Source of the DNA: Leishmania martiniquensis
Taxonomy: Eukaryota > Euglenozoa > Kinetoplastea > Trypanosomatida > Trypanosomatidae
Length of the DNA: 64,000 nt
NCBI RefSeq assembly: GCF_017916325.1
Contig: NC_090163.1
Coordinates: 67,001 to 131,000 of the forward strand
Direction of reading: 5' to 3'
A program made the position numbers and the translations under genes. The notes under the pieces are model-generated. The model did not search any database, was not told where the DNA came from, and saw only the letters and a program-made list of their open reading frames with translations. Shown in pieces: positions 40,310 to 50,394 of the stretch; within the stretch, counting starts at the first letter, position 1; the number at the start of each line of letters is the position of its first letter.

Positions 40310-43285
40310 ATGTTCACCAAGAAACGCGCCCCCATTCGCAATGTGCGGAACAACGTCGGTAGCTCTGTCGGTGCCGGCGCCGTTATCACTCGCAAAGATA
40401 TCGGCTGCGGCATTTTAGACTGTTCTCTGTGCGCGAGGACAGCTGTCGCAGGGGTGAGGGGTCCGTGCATTCTGCCAACGGCCGCGATTGTCATACCTGA
40501 CACAAACATTGTGCTGCACAACATGAACGCCATGGAAGATTCTCGCGTGCAGAATATTGTTCTCCTCACCACGGTCATGAGCGAGGTGCAGAACCGCAAC
40601 AAGGCCATCTATGCTCGACTGCAGCGCCTCCTCGGGGATGACAAGAAGCAGTGCTTCGCTTTCGCAAACGACCGGCATGAGCAGACGCACTGCATGCAGA
40701 AAAAAGGAGAGTCGCCCAACGACTTCAACGATCGCGCCATTCGGGTGGCAGCGCAGTGGTACGCGCGGCACGTGGCAGCCGCCTTCCCGGGCAGCGCAGA
40801 CGCATCGGCTACCAACGTCATTGTCGTTTCGCATGATCGTGCCTTCAAGCAGGCCATGGACGCGTCCGAGGAGGCACAGAGGGTGAGCAACCTGCGATGC
40901 GTATCGCTGCGTGAGTATATTAAACGAACCATCGCCAGCGACTCGGACTTGCTGGAGAAGATTGAGTTCGAGGAGCCGGAAGGGATGAAAGAGTCGCCGA
41001 CAACGCGGCAGCTCTTCAGGCCGTACCTCAGCACCACCGCCATGGACGCCGGCGTGCACGACGGGAGCCTGCTACAGGGCAAGCTGCGGGTCAGCGAGAC
41101 GAACTGCTTCTGTGGTGAGATACGCGGCCGGTTTGAGGGCCATACCTTCGAACGTGTTTTTATATGGGGGCGCGCCAATATGAACCGCGCCATTCACGAC
41201 GACGTCGTCGCGGTGCAGTTGCTGCCCGTGTCGAGCTGGCGGGGCCCGAGAAACGCACCACCCTTGCCAGATTCTGCGAGCGAAGAAGATGCCATTGCGG
41301 CTTGCTTCAATCCTGCTGGAAGGGTGGTGGGCTTACGGTCCTCCAACCGCCGGCCGTTCTGCGGCAGTCTCGACGAGGCTGAGCTTGAGCGCGTCAAATC
41401 GAACCCGTCTGGCAACGTCTCCATCCTGTTTCAGCCCAAGAACAGCCGAATCCCCCGCATTCGCATCAGCACCCGCCACGTGCAGGACTTGATGGACAAG
41501 CGCCTGAGCGTTGTAATCGATGACTGGCCCATGTACAGCAGCTTTCCTGTCGGGCACTACGTCGAGGTGCTCGGCAAGATCGGCGATCGCGACACGGAGG
41601 CGACAGTGATCCTCCTCGAGAACGATGTCCCGCACTACGACTTCAGCGAGGCTGTCCACGACTGCCTTCCGAAGGGGGAGTGGGCTGTGACCAGGGAGGA
41701 GGAGGCGAGGCGGTTGGACCTGCGTGACCTTTGCATCGTCAGTGTTGACCCGCTGGGCTGCCGCGATATCGATGATGCGTTGCATTGCCGCGTCGTGAAC
41801 GGCAACCACCTGGAGGTGGGTGTACACATTGCCGACGTTACGCACTTCTTGCACGAGGGCACCGCCATGGACGAGGAGGCGGCAAAGCGCAGCACGAGCG
41901 TGTACCTGGTGGATCGGCGCATCAATATGCTGCCGCAGCTGCTGACAGAGAACCTCTGCTCCCTCGTGGAGGCGGAGGACCGCTACGCATTTTCCGTTTT
42001 GTGGGAATTCGACGAACAACTCAACGTCGTGCGCGACTGGTTCGGCAAGACGATCATCCGCTCCCGTGGCGCCCTCTACTACGGCGACGCGCAGCGCATG
42101 ATCGACGACCCGGCTGACACATCTGACATCGCCGTTTCACTGCGCGAGCTGATGCGGCTTAGCAAGCACTTCAAGGCGCAACGCGAGAAGGACGGTGCAC
42201 TCTTCCTGGCGTCGCAGGAGTTCCAGTTTAAGGTGGACAATGAGCACCTAAGCCCAACCGACATGCAGTTGTACCGAACCTTCGAGGCGAATTCAATGAT
42301 CGAGGAATGGATGTTGTACGCGAACGCGGCCGTGGCGACGAAGGTGCACGAGTCCTACCCCCAATGGACCCTGCTGCGTCGCCACGAGCGGCCTGCGGAA
42401 GGCGCGTTCGACACGCTGAATGACGCATTGTATCGCAAGCTGCACGTACGTCTCGATGACGCCACCTCGCTGACGCTGAACAAGTCCCTCGACATGTGCA
42501 ACGATCCAGCAGACCCGTACTTCAACAAACTCATTCGCATCCTTACGACGCGATGTCTGCGACAGGCGCAGTACTTCTCCAGCGGTGGCATCCCCAAGGA
42601 CGAGTTTTACCACTTTGGACTCGCCATGCCGATATACACGCACTTCACGTCGCCCATTCGCCGCTACGCCGATGTCGTTGTCCATCGCCAGCTGGCGGCC
42701 GCCATCGGGATCGCACCGGTGAGTGAGCAGAGCATGAACACAGATAGGATGGAGGCAGTGGCGGCCAATCTCAACTACCGCCACGAGCAGGCGCAGCGGG
42801 CTGGCCGAGACTCGCAGAACCTATTCACCGGCTTCTACCTGCGCAACTTTGCTGATGGGAAGATCCCTGACGAGGAGGGCTACGTGGTGCGCGTGTCGGA
42901 GACTCACGTATTCGTGCTTGTGCCCAAGTACGGCCAGGAGAGTCGCATTCCGCGAGAGCATCTAGAGGCCGTGCCAGGGTTGTTGGATAGAGTGAAGGTG
43001 GGTATCCAGCTGAAGAGGCAGGGTGATGCCATGCGCACGAAGCTAGTGTTCCATCTCATTGGCATGATGCGCGAAGGCGAGGAGGGCGGGGTGCTGGTGG
43101 CCGACGACGAGGCATACGAGGTCATTGAAGGTGGCGACGAGGCTGATGAGGACGCACCCAAGGCAGCACAGGGTACTTCGACAGCATCTGAAGCGGTGGA
43201 TGACCGCGGTAACGAGACGGGGGGGCCTGAGCTCAAACGGCCTAGGGTAGACGAACTCAGTACTGCCACGCCGGCTACGACGTAG
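40310..43285 (+). CDS. RRP44: exosome exoribonuclease RRP44/DIS3
   Basis: The 991-residue product is the catalytic nuclease that degrades and trims RNA 3' to 5' with the exosome. A Cys motif (Cys33-x4-Cys38-x2-Cys41) matches the CR3 motif of animal DIS3. The PIN endonuclease domain keeps all four acidic residues: Asp64 (PDTNIVLH), Glu92, Asp141 and Asp176. Cold-shock-like domains follow (about 230-460). The RNB domain has the metal-binding Asp480, Asp486, Asp488 and Asp489 (SVDPLGCRDIDDALHC). An S1-type domain is near 870-920, and an acidic tail ends the protein. The frame extends upstream without ATG, so 40310 is the start. Length and domain order are normal, and both nuclease sites look intact. 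An interspersed repeat copy lies 190 bp past the stop. Confidence 0.97.
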   Translation: MFTKKRAPIRNVRNNVGSSVGAGAVITRKDIGCGILDCSLCARTAVAGVRGPCILPTAAIVIPDTNIVLHNMNAMEDSRVQNIVLLTTVMSEVQNRNKAIYARLQRLLGDDKKQCFAFANDRHEQTHCMQKKGESPNDFNDRAIRVAAQWYARHVAAAFPGSADASATNVIVVSHDRAFKQAMDASEEAQRVSNLRCVSLREYIKRTIASDSDLLEKIEFEEPEGMKESPTTRQLFRPYLSTTAMDAGVHDGSLLQGKLRVSETNCFCGEIRGRFEGHTFERVFIWGRANMNRAIHDDVVAVQLLPVSSWRGPRNAPPLPDSASEEDAIAACFNPAGRVVGLRSSNRRPFCGSLDEAELERVKSNPSGNVSILFQPKNSRIPRIRISTRHVQDLMDKRLSVVIDDWPMYSSFPVGHYVEVLGKIGDRDTEATVILLENDVPHYDFSEAVHDCLPKGEWAVTREEEARRLDLRDLCIVSVDPLGCRDIDDALHCRVVNGNHLEVGVHIADVTHFLHEGTAMDEEAAKRSTSVYLVDRRINMLPQLLTENLCSLVEAEDRYAFSVLWEFDEQLNVVRDWFGKTIIRSRGALYYGDAQRMIDDPADTSDIAVSLRELMRLSKHFKAQREKDGALFLASQEFQFKVDNEHLSPTDMQLYRTFEANSMIEEWMLYANAAVATKVHESYPQWTLLRRHERPAEGAFDTLNDALYRKLHVRLDDATSLTLNKSLDMCNDPADPYFNKLIRILTTRCLRQAQYFSSGGIPKDEFYHFGLAMPIYTHFTSPIRRYADVVVHRQLAAAIGIAPVSEQSMNTDRMEAVAANLNYRHEQAQRAGRDSQNLFTGFYLRNFADGKIPDEEGYVVRVSETHVFVLVPKYGQESRIPREHLEAVPGLLDRVKVGIQLKRQGDAMRTKLVFHLIGMMREGEEGGVLVADDEAYEVIEGGDEADEDAPKAAQGTSTASEAVDDRGNETGGPELKRPRVDELSTATPATT

Positions 43286-43473
43286 CCGACGATGCCGCGG
43301 TTGGCACCTTCGTTGCTGCGGGCAGCAGGGGATCTCCGGACAAAGCCTCTCGGCAATGCCACAGTAAGCCACTTCCGCCCGACGGCTTCATTCGTGACTG
43401 GCTGTTCCGAGAGCTTTAGATGCGGCGCGCTGCTCTCCTCGGCCCGCTATTTTTGCTCGTGTGCCCTCCATCC

Positions 43474-43837
43474 ACGACAGGAAGGCGGAGAGAGGGTGAC
43501 TGGGCGGGGAGACACACACCCCTCTCGCTGCATGGTGTCTCTCGGGGAGGGGGGAGTGGGCAAGGCTCCCCTTCCCCCTTTCTCCTTACTAGAGGCCGAT
43601 CCACTTCTGGCGGTGGCAAGACCGAGCACGTATGACGCAGGGGCGCCGGTGCGATGTAGCGCTGCCGATGTCTGCACGCCTCCTTTGGCACCCCACGCGG
43701 CGCTGGTGCCCGTGTGTTGTGCGAGACGGGCCGGGCCCGGCCGTGCAGAGAGGTGGGGGGCGCTCGGCTCGCGTTGTGTGCTCGGCAGCAGAGAAGCGGG
43801 CTCACTGAGAAAGGGGAAGCTAGTTGAAGGCGGTGGT
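43474..43837 (+). repeat. interspersed repeat, copy B (short form)
   Basis: It is almost identical to copy C (48673-49159), but the 121 bp between two gtc triplets is missing exactly, so the text runs gccgatgtctgcacgcc. It is the second best preserved copy: the left end begins near cgacaggaaggcgg and the right end is gttgaaggcggtgg. The octamer gaaggcgg occurs at both ends. It lies in the proximal 3' flank of RRP44 in sense orientation. Confidence 0.85.
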
Positions 43838-43956
43838 GCGAGGGCCAGCGGTGCGCGCCCTGTTCGCCGACTCGGCGTAATGGCGTAACAATACAAAGTA
43901 AGCGACTAAACTGGTAGACGTGATAGGAAAGTAGCTACCCGCTGGGCACCGAGTCG

Positions 43957-43973
43957 GAAGGGCTGCGCCCTTC
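43957..43973. other. perfect 7 bp hairpin
   Basis: gaagggc, loop tgc, gcccttc. It is followed 7 bases later by a 12 bp palindrome, ccggggccccgg (43981-43992). Confidence 0.6.
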
Positions 43974-44533
43974 TGGATCTCCGGGGCCCCGGTATTCGTC
44001 GCTCTCCTTGGCATCTGTCGCGCTACTTGCCGCTGCGAGAAGAGGGTATCGCGCGCGACACGAAGGGGACGGCATGGAGCGCGTTTGTAATGTCCGACAG
44101 CGTGTCGCTGCCGCTCTCTCGCTCACGTTCATCTTATCGGCTGAACCTCCTGGCGGGGCCTCGTACCTCTAGCAGAAGCGGCGCTCGCCCACATTATGTC
44201 TGACTGCTTCTTACGGGCCTGAGGTTGTACCCCCCACCCACGCTCTCCCAACCCCTCATTTCTTTGCCGTGTCTCACCTGCATCATCTCCCTAACTGCCC
44301 GTCTTGTGCTTGTGAAGCATTACCGAAGAGTCGACCCGCAGATCGAGTGCACGCACCTCACTGTGCATTGGTGCGCTCACCTCTTTCCCTCCCCTGCTGC
44401 GCCCCTCCCCTTCCCTTCTCAGTGTCGCCGTCTCCCCCTCCAAAGCACTCTCGTCGAAGCTGCTTCTGCGAGGCATTACTCGCGTCTCGCTCGGTGCCCC
44501 GCCAGTCGTGTTTAGCAGCAAGGCCAATTGCTT

Positions 44534-47500
44534 ATGTCTTCGGCCGTTACGCAGCTCGTGCGACGGCTTGCTGCTCCGGCGGTGGCCGCGTCTCTCATGA
44601 AGGAGGAGCTATGCCTGGCACTCGCTGCCATCGCCCAACTGCGACCGGCCCTCTGTGCACCGCCGCCTGAGGGAGCTGCCGCCTCACCGCTCTCCACCGA
44701 AGCCCTTGCGCGTCGCAGCGTGCGAGTGTTGCCTCACTGCGCACCTCAAGAGGTGCGAATGATCGCCCAAGGCGCCAGTGCGCTGCAGTGGGTTTCGACG
44801 TCGTCGATGCTCGTGATAGATGCGCTTGCGCGTACGCTCTGCAGTTGCATCCGGAGGTCTAACCAGCCTGCCAGCGGGCCAAGGGCCGCAGAGAAGTACA
44901 AGGTGCGACTGAGTGATATACTCGCCGTAGTTCAGCTGGCGACGGAAGCGCAACGCTACTTTGACTCCACTGTCCACCTGCTGGCCACGCAGCATGCGGT
45001 GGATGTCGGCGGTCGGTCAACGGGCGTGTCGACAGCGGTTGCCGAAGATTTTGTGGCGATTGTATGCGGCTACGCTGGGGAGGCTGATGGCACGGCAGCA
45101 GTGGGACGGCTGGTGGCGCGCCTGGAGGCATTGCCGACTGTCGCCTCCAATTCTCCTGGTCTCGACGTGCTGAGGGCCTGCGCGCGTGGTCGGCCGCCTA
45201 CAGTCCCTGAGAGGTGGGCGGCACCGTACGCGCGGTGGGTGCAGCACCGTCGCGACATTCTCGAGAGTGTCCGCAGCCCAGGGGACAGTGAGGTGGCGGC
45301 GCGTGGTTCTGGCAGAGCCGCTCACACCCCCAGCCAGCTCCTGAAGGCACAGCACGGGGTTTGGCAGGTCGTTCTAACCCTCTTGAGGGCAGAGGAAACC
45401 GTCGCGGATGATCGCCTGCTCCACGCCCTCGAGGCCGTGCGGCTCTTTCACGTCCAGGACGCGGTGACCCTGTCGACCCTCGACCAGGCCGTGGCGCTTC
45501 GAGTGGTTTCGACGGCGCTGCCAGCTGCCGTGCTCTCCAACTACGAAAACTGCGTCTACGCGCAGGCGCAGCACTACCCACAAGCGTTAGCTGCCTTGCA
45601 GCAGAAGGATGCTGCTGCCGCAGCCGCAGCGGTGACAGGGTCACCGGAGGCGATCGGCGGGGCGCCCTCTCCCTCTTCTTCACCGACTGCGAAGGTGTTG
45701 CAGCGCGCGCCAGTGATCCAGCGCGTGTACGAGGATGTCGTCGCCGGCGTCGTGGTTGCAGAAAAAGATCTGTTTCAGCTCAGCACCGTTGTCGACATGT
45801 CCTCAGCGGACGAGGTCGCGATGGCCACTTATGTGTTTGCGCGAATGAAGGAAGTGCCGTCGAGTTTTCTGATGCTGTTGCCGACGCTCACGATGTCGCT
45901 GACCCTGAGAGGTGTTGTGGCGCTCGTCCGTGCAGGCCGATACGACCGCCGCGGCGCACTTTCCACAACACTACCGATGTGCCTGCGCCATACCGCCATC
46001 CTGCAGCAGTGCATCCTATCCGCCCCACCAGCGGTGCTGGTCGAGTTGGCCAAGGCCTTCGGCCGGCCAGTCTCCCGCTGGACGTCGTGGAGCAACGAGA
46101 CAGCTGCCTTGGAGGGGCAGGTGGCCGATATGATGGTCGCGCACCTCTTATCCCGGGTGGAGCAGATGTCTCTGCCAACGCTGCTGTCGGTGATGACCAT
46201 CGGCGGCTGCCGCCTCGCCGGAACGGATGACCTCGTGCAGGCGGTGTGTGCCCGCGTTGCTGACCATTTGGTGGCAGACGCGGCGCCACCATCGATCGCC
46301 TTATGCCTGGAAGTTCTCGAATCGCTCAGGTCGGGCGATTGCAGGCAGGAGCCGCTACTGGACCTCCTCGCCAATGCCGTTGCTGCTCACTTCGCCTCCC
46401 TCTCGCAGCCCACTATAACTGCAGATGCGACATGCCTCGCTGCCTTGCTGCGCTTTGCGATGACCCAGTTAAAGTACGGCTCGCCGGAGATGGCGGCGGT
46501 GGGCACAGACATTGTGCAGAGGGTGCGCCAAGGAGAGTGGGACTCGCTGCCGCCAGAAATGCTGGTGGCCGCAGCCCTCTTCACTCAGAGCAGCAGTACC
46601 CTCGTTTCATCCACGGTGGCACTTGAGCTGCCGCACGCGGTGGTGGCGCACTTGGTGGCGGCGCAGCGACTGCCAAGCATCATGACCGCTGACTTGGCCA
46701 CCGCGCTCATCGAGCTACTTGAACGGATCCCCACCGTCGATGCAGATCACGCGCAGGCGGTTGTTGCGTCCGTGCTGCCGGTTGCTGCCGCACTCGCGCC
46801 GGGGGTGGTTGCTCGGCTGCTGTGCGTACGGCACCGCAGCCCCGCCCCAGCCGAAGTAGCGCCTTTGGCCGAGGTCCCAGCAGAGCTCTACAGCTCTGTC
46901 AGGAAGCACGTGCTGGGCCTCCCTCCCGACACATTCACTGCCCTCTGCGCCGTCGCCGCGCGCCCCGGCTTCGATGCGGCGCTCGCCAACCTGCTCGTCG
47001 ACACGTTGCCGCTCATGGCTGATGGCCTCTCGGCGCACCAGCTGAGTCAGTGTGTGTTCGGACTGGGAGAGCTGGCAGAGGCTGGTCAGCGTCTCTCGCA
47101 TCAAGTCATGACGGAGGCTCTCTCTGACTATGTCGTCGATAACGTCGAGCTGTTCACCAGCGCCCGTGACATCGCCGCCCTTCTGCACGGCTTCGCCAAG
47201 CTGCAGTGCACGAAGCGCAACCTGTACAGCGTCTTCTCCACGCAACTCCTGCGCCGCCCCGTCATCACGACTCTTCAGTTACACTCGATGAGTCTCCTCT
47301 TCTTCGCGTTTGGGCGGGTGAGATTTTTGAACAAAGATCTCATGGACACGCTATGTCGCATTTTTCTTGACCACATTGACAGCCTTGCCGCCCCGGATGT
47401 GCTCATGTCGCTCCGCGGGCTCAGCCGCATGAGCCTACTGAACGCCACCTTTTACCGAAAAATAGGAATGAGGGCCATGGAGCTGGTCGACGAATTTCCG

Positions 47501-48010
47501 CTGCAGGCAAAGTGTGATCTCCTTCACGCGTACGGCGCTGTGGAGGAGGCTCACCCCAAGCTTGCGGCGGCGTTGTCGAAGCGCATCGCGGCGGCGGTGG
47601 AGTCGTTACCCTCTGTCTCCGTCGCCACGGATGTGCTGGCCTCGTTGTGGCTCATGGGCGCGAACATGGTGGGGGACGAGGATATAGACACCATTGTCAA
47701 CTACGTGGTGCGGCACGCAAGCGAGCTGACCGAGACAGACATGATGAAGCTGTGCTCCATTACGCTCAATCAAAACTGGAAGCAGCCTGAGCTGTTGCAC
47801 TGCATAGCAGCACGTGCAATCGCGCTAAACGACAAGCACCAGTTGGAGGCGAACACAGCACGCGCGGTGTTGGATACGCTGAGTTCGCAGTTCGTCTTTC
47901 ACCAGGTGGCGCGTGTGCAGCTGTCGCCGTTGGCTCGCACCGTGAGCAAAGAGAGGGTGCTGCTATCGGGAGAGGAGCAAGAGCACCTCAACTTGATCAC
48001 GAGCCACTGA
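44534..48010 (+). CDS. large helical-repeat protein, probably mitochondrial
   Basis: The frame opens with TTG at 44528, but ATG 44534 is the first start, giving 1158 residues. The N-terminus (MSSAVTQLVRRLAAPAVAAS) is basic, Ala-rich and free of acidic residues, like a mitochondrial presequence. The body is a run of Leu/Ala-rich helix pairs. In the C-terminal third units such as LLHGFAKLQC, LLFFAFGRVRF, LRGLSRMSLL, LLHAYGAVEE and LASLWLMG recur about every 36-38 residues. This pattern is like the heptatricopeptide/FASTK-type helical repeats of mitochondrial RNA-binding proteins. No RAP domain is seen at the end. A role in mitochondrial RNA metabolism is inferred from this. Confidence 0.75.
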   Translation: MSSAVTQLVRRLAAPAVAASLMKEELCLALAAIAQLRPALCAPPPEGAAASPLSTEALARRSVRVLPHCAPQEVRMIAQGASALQWVSTSSMLVIDALARTLCSCIRRSNQPASGPRAAEKYKVRLSDILAVVQLATEAQRYFDSTVHLLATQHAVDVGGRSTGVSTAVAEDFVAIVCGYAGEADGTAAVGRLVARLEALPTVASNSPGLDVLRACARGRPPTVPERWAAPYARWVQHRRDILESVRSPGDSEVAARGSGRAAHTPSQLLKAQHGVWQVVLTLLRAEETVADDRLLHALEAVRLFHVQDAVTLSTLDQAVALRVVSTALPAAVLSNYENCVYAQAQHYPQALAALQQKDAAAAAAAVTGSPEAIGGAPSPSSSPTAKVLQRAPVIQRVYEDVVAGVVVAEKDLFQLSTVVDMSSADEVAMATYVFARMKEVPSSFLMLLPTLTMSLTLRGVVALVRAGRYDRRGALSTTLPMCLRHTAILQQCILSAPPAVLVELAKAFGRPVSRWTSWSNETAALEGQVADMMVAHLLSRVEQMSLPTLLSVMTIGGCRLAGTDDLVQAVCARVADHLVADAAPPSIALCLEVLESLRSGDCRQEPLLDLLANAVAAHFASLSQPTITADATCLAALLRFAMTQLKYGSPEMAAVGTDIVQRVRQGEWDSLPPEMLVAAALFTQSSSTLVSSTVALELPHAVVAHLVAAQRLPSIMTADLATALIELLERIPTVDADHAQAVVASVLPVAAALAPGVVARLLCVRHRSPAPAEVAPLAEVPAELYSSVRKHVLGLPPDTFTALCAVAARPGFDAALANLLVDTLPLMADGLSAHQLSQCVFGLGELAEAGQRLSHQVMTEALSDYVVDNVELFTSARDIAALLHGFAKLQCTKRNLYSVFSTQLLRRPVITTLQLHSMSLLFFAFGRVRFLNKDLMDTLCRIFLDHIDSLAAPDVLMSLRGLSRMSLLNATFYRKIGMRAMELVDEFPLQAKCDLLHAYGAVEEAHPKLAAALSKRIAAAVESLPSVSVATDVLASLWLMGANMVGDEDIDTIVNYVVRHASELTETDMMKLCSITLNQNWKQPELLHCIAARAIALNDKHQLEANTARAVLDTLSSQFVFHQVARVQLSPLARTVSKERVLLSGEEQEHLNLITSH

Positions 48011-49665
48011 GCCACGACGGTGCCGTTGGTGCATGTGGGTGCGGAGGCGTTTGTGTGTCGGGGCACGTCTGTGTGTGTGCCTGTGGGTAAGTGTGCGAAC
48101 CTTTGTCTTTGGTCGTTTGGGACGGGCGTCGAGGGAAGCGGCGTGATGCGCCACACCGTTTCGGGTTGCCCACACGTATGCATGCGCTTGCTGCTCGCTT
48201 CATCAGAGCGGCCACGCACGTCACACAGCACTCAGTGACACAAGACTGCTTTCTTGACTGTGGGACGCAGGCACCCACCGTTCGTGCCTTTGCCCTCTTC
48301 TCCAATGACCTCCCTTTGTCCTCAAGGACATTCCGTACGTCTCTTACCGTTGATCTGCGCCGTTGCGCTTTCCCACCCCGCAGCGCTCCCACACCCGCAC
48401 CTTACTAGGCACACGATCGCATCAGCAGAACAAGGCCGCCCCTTCCCCCCATCCCGCACATTCCTCCTGCGCAATGCTTCCGGCCGTGAACTTATCTATC
48501 GCATCTGATTACAGATATCACCACCTCCCCGCTCTCTATATCATCTCCACCCCCCCCCCGCGCGCTCTCGTAACGGTGGCTGACTGTCGCCCCGTTTGCC
48601 ATGGCGCGAGGCAATTGCACCATTGGCGGGATAAAGTATCAGAAGGGAGGTTGCGAAGACTCGGCCTATTCTCGACAGCGGGAAGGCGGAGAGAGGGTGG
48701 CTGGGCGGGGAGACACACACCCCTCTCGCTGCATGGTGTCTCTCGGGGAGGGGGGAGTGGGCAAGGCTCCCCTTCCCCCTTTCTCCTTACTAGAGGCCGA
48801 TCCACTTCTGGCGGTGGCAGGACCGAGCACGTATGACGCAGGGGCGCCGGTGCGATGTAGCGCTGCCGATGTCGGCGCGGCTGCGAGGCATCGCGTGAAG
48901 CGGTGCGTGTGTGCGTGGGTAGGTGGGTAGGTGGCGCTTGAGGCAGAGGCCGCGCACGGGCAGCGACGCCGGCGCACCCTCTGCCACGCGCGTCTGCACG
49001 CCTCCTTTGGCACCCCACGCGGCGCTGGTGCCCGTGTGTTGTGCGAGACGGGCCGGGCCCGGCCGTGCAGAGAGGTGGGGGGCGCTCGGCTCGCGTTGTG
49101 TGCTCGGCAGCAGAGAAGCGGGCTCACTGAGAAAGGGGAAGCTAGTTGAAGGCGGTGGTACTTGTGTGTGCGCTGAGTTTGTCGGAGCCGCTCTCTTTGC
49201 CTTCCGCTCTTCTGTGCAGACACACGCACACACACACACACAGACGTAGTTTCACACAAGGCCCCCTTACTTCCTCACAGTTCATAAGCGGCGGAGACCA
49301 CCTTTACCCTTGTTGCTTGGCTCACCAATCCCCTCCCGCCCCCACAAGTTGGGAATGAGTGCGGTGAAACCGCTTGCCGCTGTGTCGGAGGTGGCGCTTT
49401 ATCACCCGCACTCTTCCGCCTCCATCACCTTCCTCTTCTGCACACTCCTCAGAGCGTGGGTGTGAGCGCGGGTCTTCTCTCGCACCCTCTTCACTGTCTC
49501 GGTGCCTTCCTTGCCCTCCTCTGAACGTTGGCTAACACCTGCAGCACCTACTTCCACCTCCCCGTTCCCAGCCACCGTGGCAGCCGCCGCCGCTGCTGCT
49601 GCGGCTCATCGGCAACTTGCCGGAGAGAGGACTAAAAGTAACGATATCACAACTCGGCCACTCAT
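48011..49665. other. intergenic with repeat copy C
   Basis: After the upstream stop come about 650 bp of unremarkable and C/T-rich sequence, then repeat copy C (48673-49159), a CA run near 49,203-49,221 and C/T-rich sequence to 49,560 leading to the sugar-transporter gene. Confidence 0.6.
48673..49159 (+). repeat. interspersed repeat, copy C (long, best preserved)
   Basis: This 487 bp copy is the reference. It begins near cgacagcgggaaggcgg and ends with gttgaaggcggtgg, with the octamer gaaggcgg near each end. It keeps the 121 bp internal segment (48871-48991). GC content is high and there is no poly(A) end. Open frames cross it on both strands but differ between copies and are not genes. It lies about 660 bp behind the helical-repeat gene, in sense orientation. 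Confidence 0.88.
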
Positions 49666-50394
49666 ATGACCGCCTTCACCATCATCTACAATCTCTTGGC
49701 CTACACAGCCGGCGGGCTATCCGTGATGATGAACGTGTCGCCGTTGCTCACGATCCGCAGGCTGGAGCAGTCGGGCACCGTGGGTGCGTCTACTATCACC
49801 TTCTACGGCGCACAGATGTACAATGCCGTTACGTGGGCCTCGTACGCCGTCTTCACCCTCTCCTACCCGCTGCTGATCTCGAGCATTCTAGGCAATGCTG
49901 TCTCCACCTACTGTAGCCTTGTCTTCCTCACGGTCGCGCGGCGTGAGGAGAAGTCGGGTCGCACGCTGCAGTCTACCACGTACTCAAAAAGCCTTCTGAC
50001 GTACATTTTCTTCTTTGTCCTCTGTGCGGTGCACCTGTTGCTGAGTATCGTCTTCATCATGTCTGGCCGGCTGGAAGTGGCCAAGACAATGACGGGCTAC
50101 GAGGGCAGTGTTGCGTGCATTGTGATGCTGAGCGCCCCTCTTTTAGCGTTCAAGCACATCGTCGCCACAAAGAATGCGGAGGTTCTCGCGCCAGCCATGG
50201 TCGGCTGCGCTTTTTTCAACACGCTTTGCTGGCTCATCGCGGGCACCATGGTCGGTGACTTTTTTATTGCCGCCCCCAACGTCCTGTGCTGGCTGGCGTG
50301 TTGCGCGCAGGTGGTGCTCTTGGTCATGTACGGGCGGAGGCCAACGGCGCCCAAGGAGATCAGCGAGGCTATCGCGCCCACCCCCTTTAACTAG
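49666..50394 (+). CDS. SWEET-family (MtN3) sugar transporter
   Basis: The 242-residue product has seven hydrophobic segments in a 3+1+3 layout. The two triple-helix repeats show the MtN3 pattern. In the first, VSPLLTIRRLEQSGTVGAST is followed by an Asn-Ala-x-x-Trp helix. In the second, SAPLLAFKHIVATKNAEVL is followed by FFNTLCWLIAGTMVGDFFIAAPN. SWEET proteins move sugars down their gradient across plasma or vesicle membranes. Length is normal for the family. It is the last gene of the + array; its stop is 251 bp from the stop of the opposing gene, so the two 3' UTRs probably overlap. Confidence 0.88.
   Translation: MTAFTIIYNLLAYTAGGLSVMMNVSPLLTIRRLEQSGTVGASTITFYGAQMYNAVTWASYAVFTLSYPLLISSILGNAVSTYCSLVFLTVARREEKSGRTLQSTTYSKSLLTYIFFFVLCAVHLLLSIVFIMSGRLEVAKTMTGYEGSVACIVMLSAPLLAFKHIVATKNAEVLAPAMVGCAFFNTLCWLIAGTMVGDFFIAAPNVLCWLACCAQVVLLVMYGRRPTAPKEISEAIAPTPFN

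Larger units (their letters stand above)
43286..44533. other. intergenic with repeat copy B and hairpins
   Basis: Contains repeat copy B (43474-43837), a perfect short hairpin (43957-43973), a GC palindrome (43981-43992) and, near the right end, C/T tracts at 44,235-44,300 and 44,370-44,450. No gene is supported. Confidence 0.6.

Noticed and set aside
48871..48991. 121 bp segment absent from copies B and D as a possible intron
   Set aside because: It has no GT-AG ends; junctions lie at a gtc microhomology typical of deletion.
48536..49259. Long overlapping frames on both strands over repeat copy C
   Set aside because: The frames start and stop at different points in each copy and do not agree between long and short forms, so the repeat is not coding.
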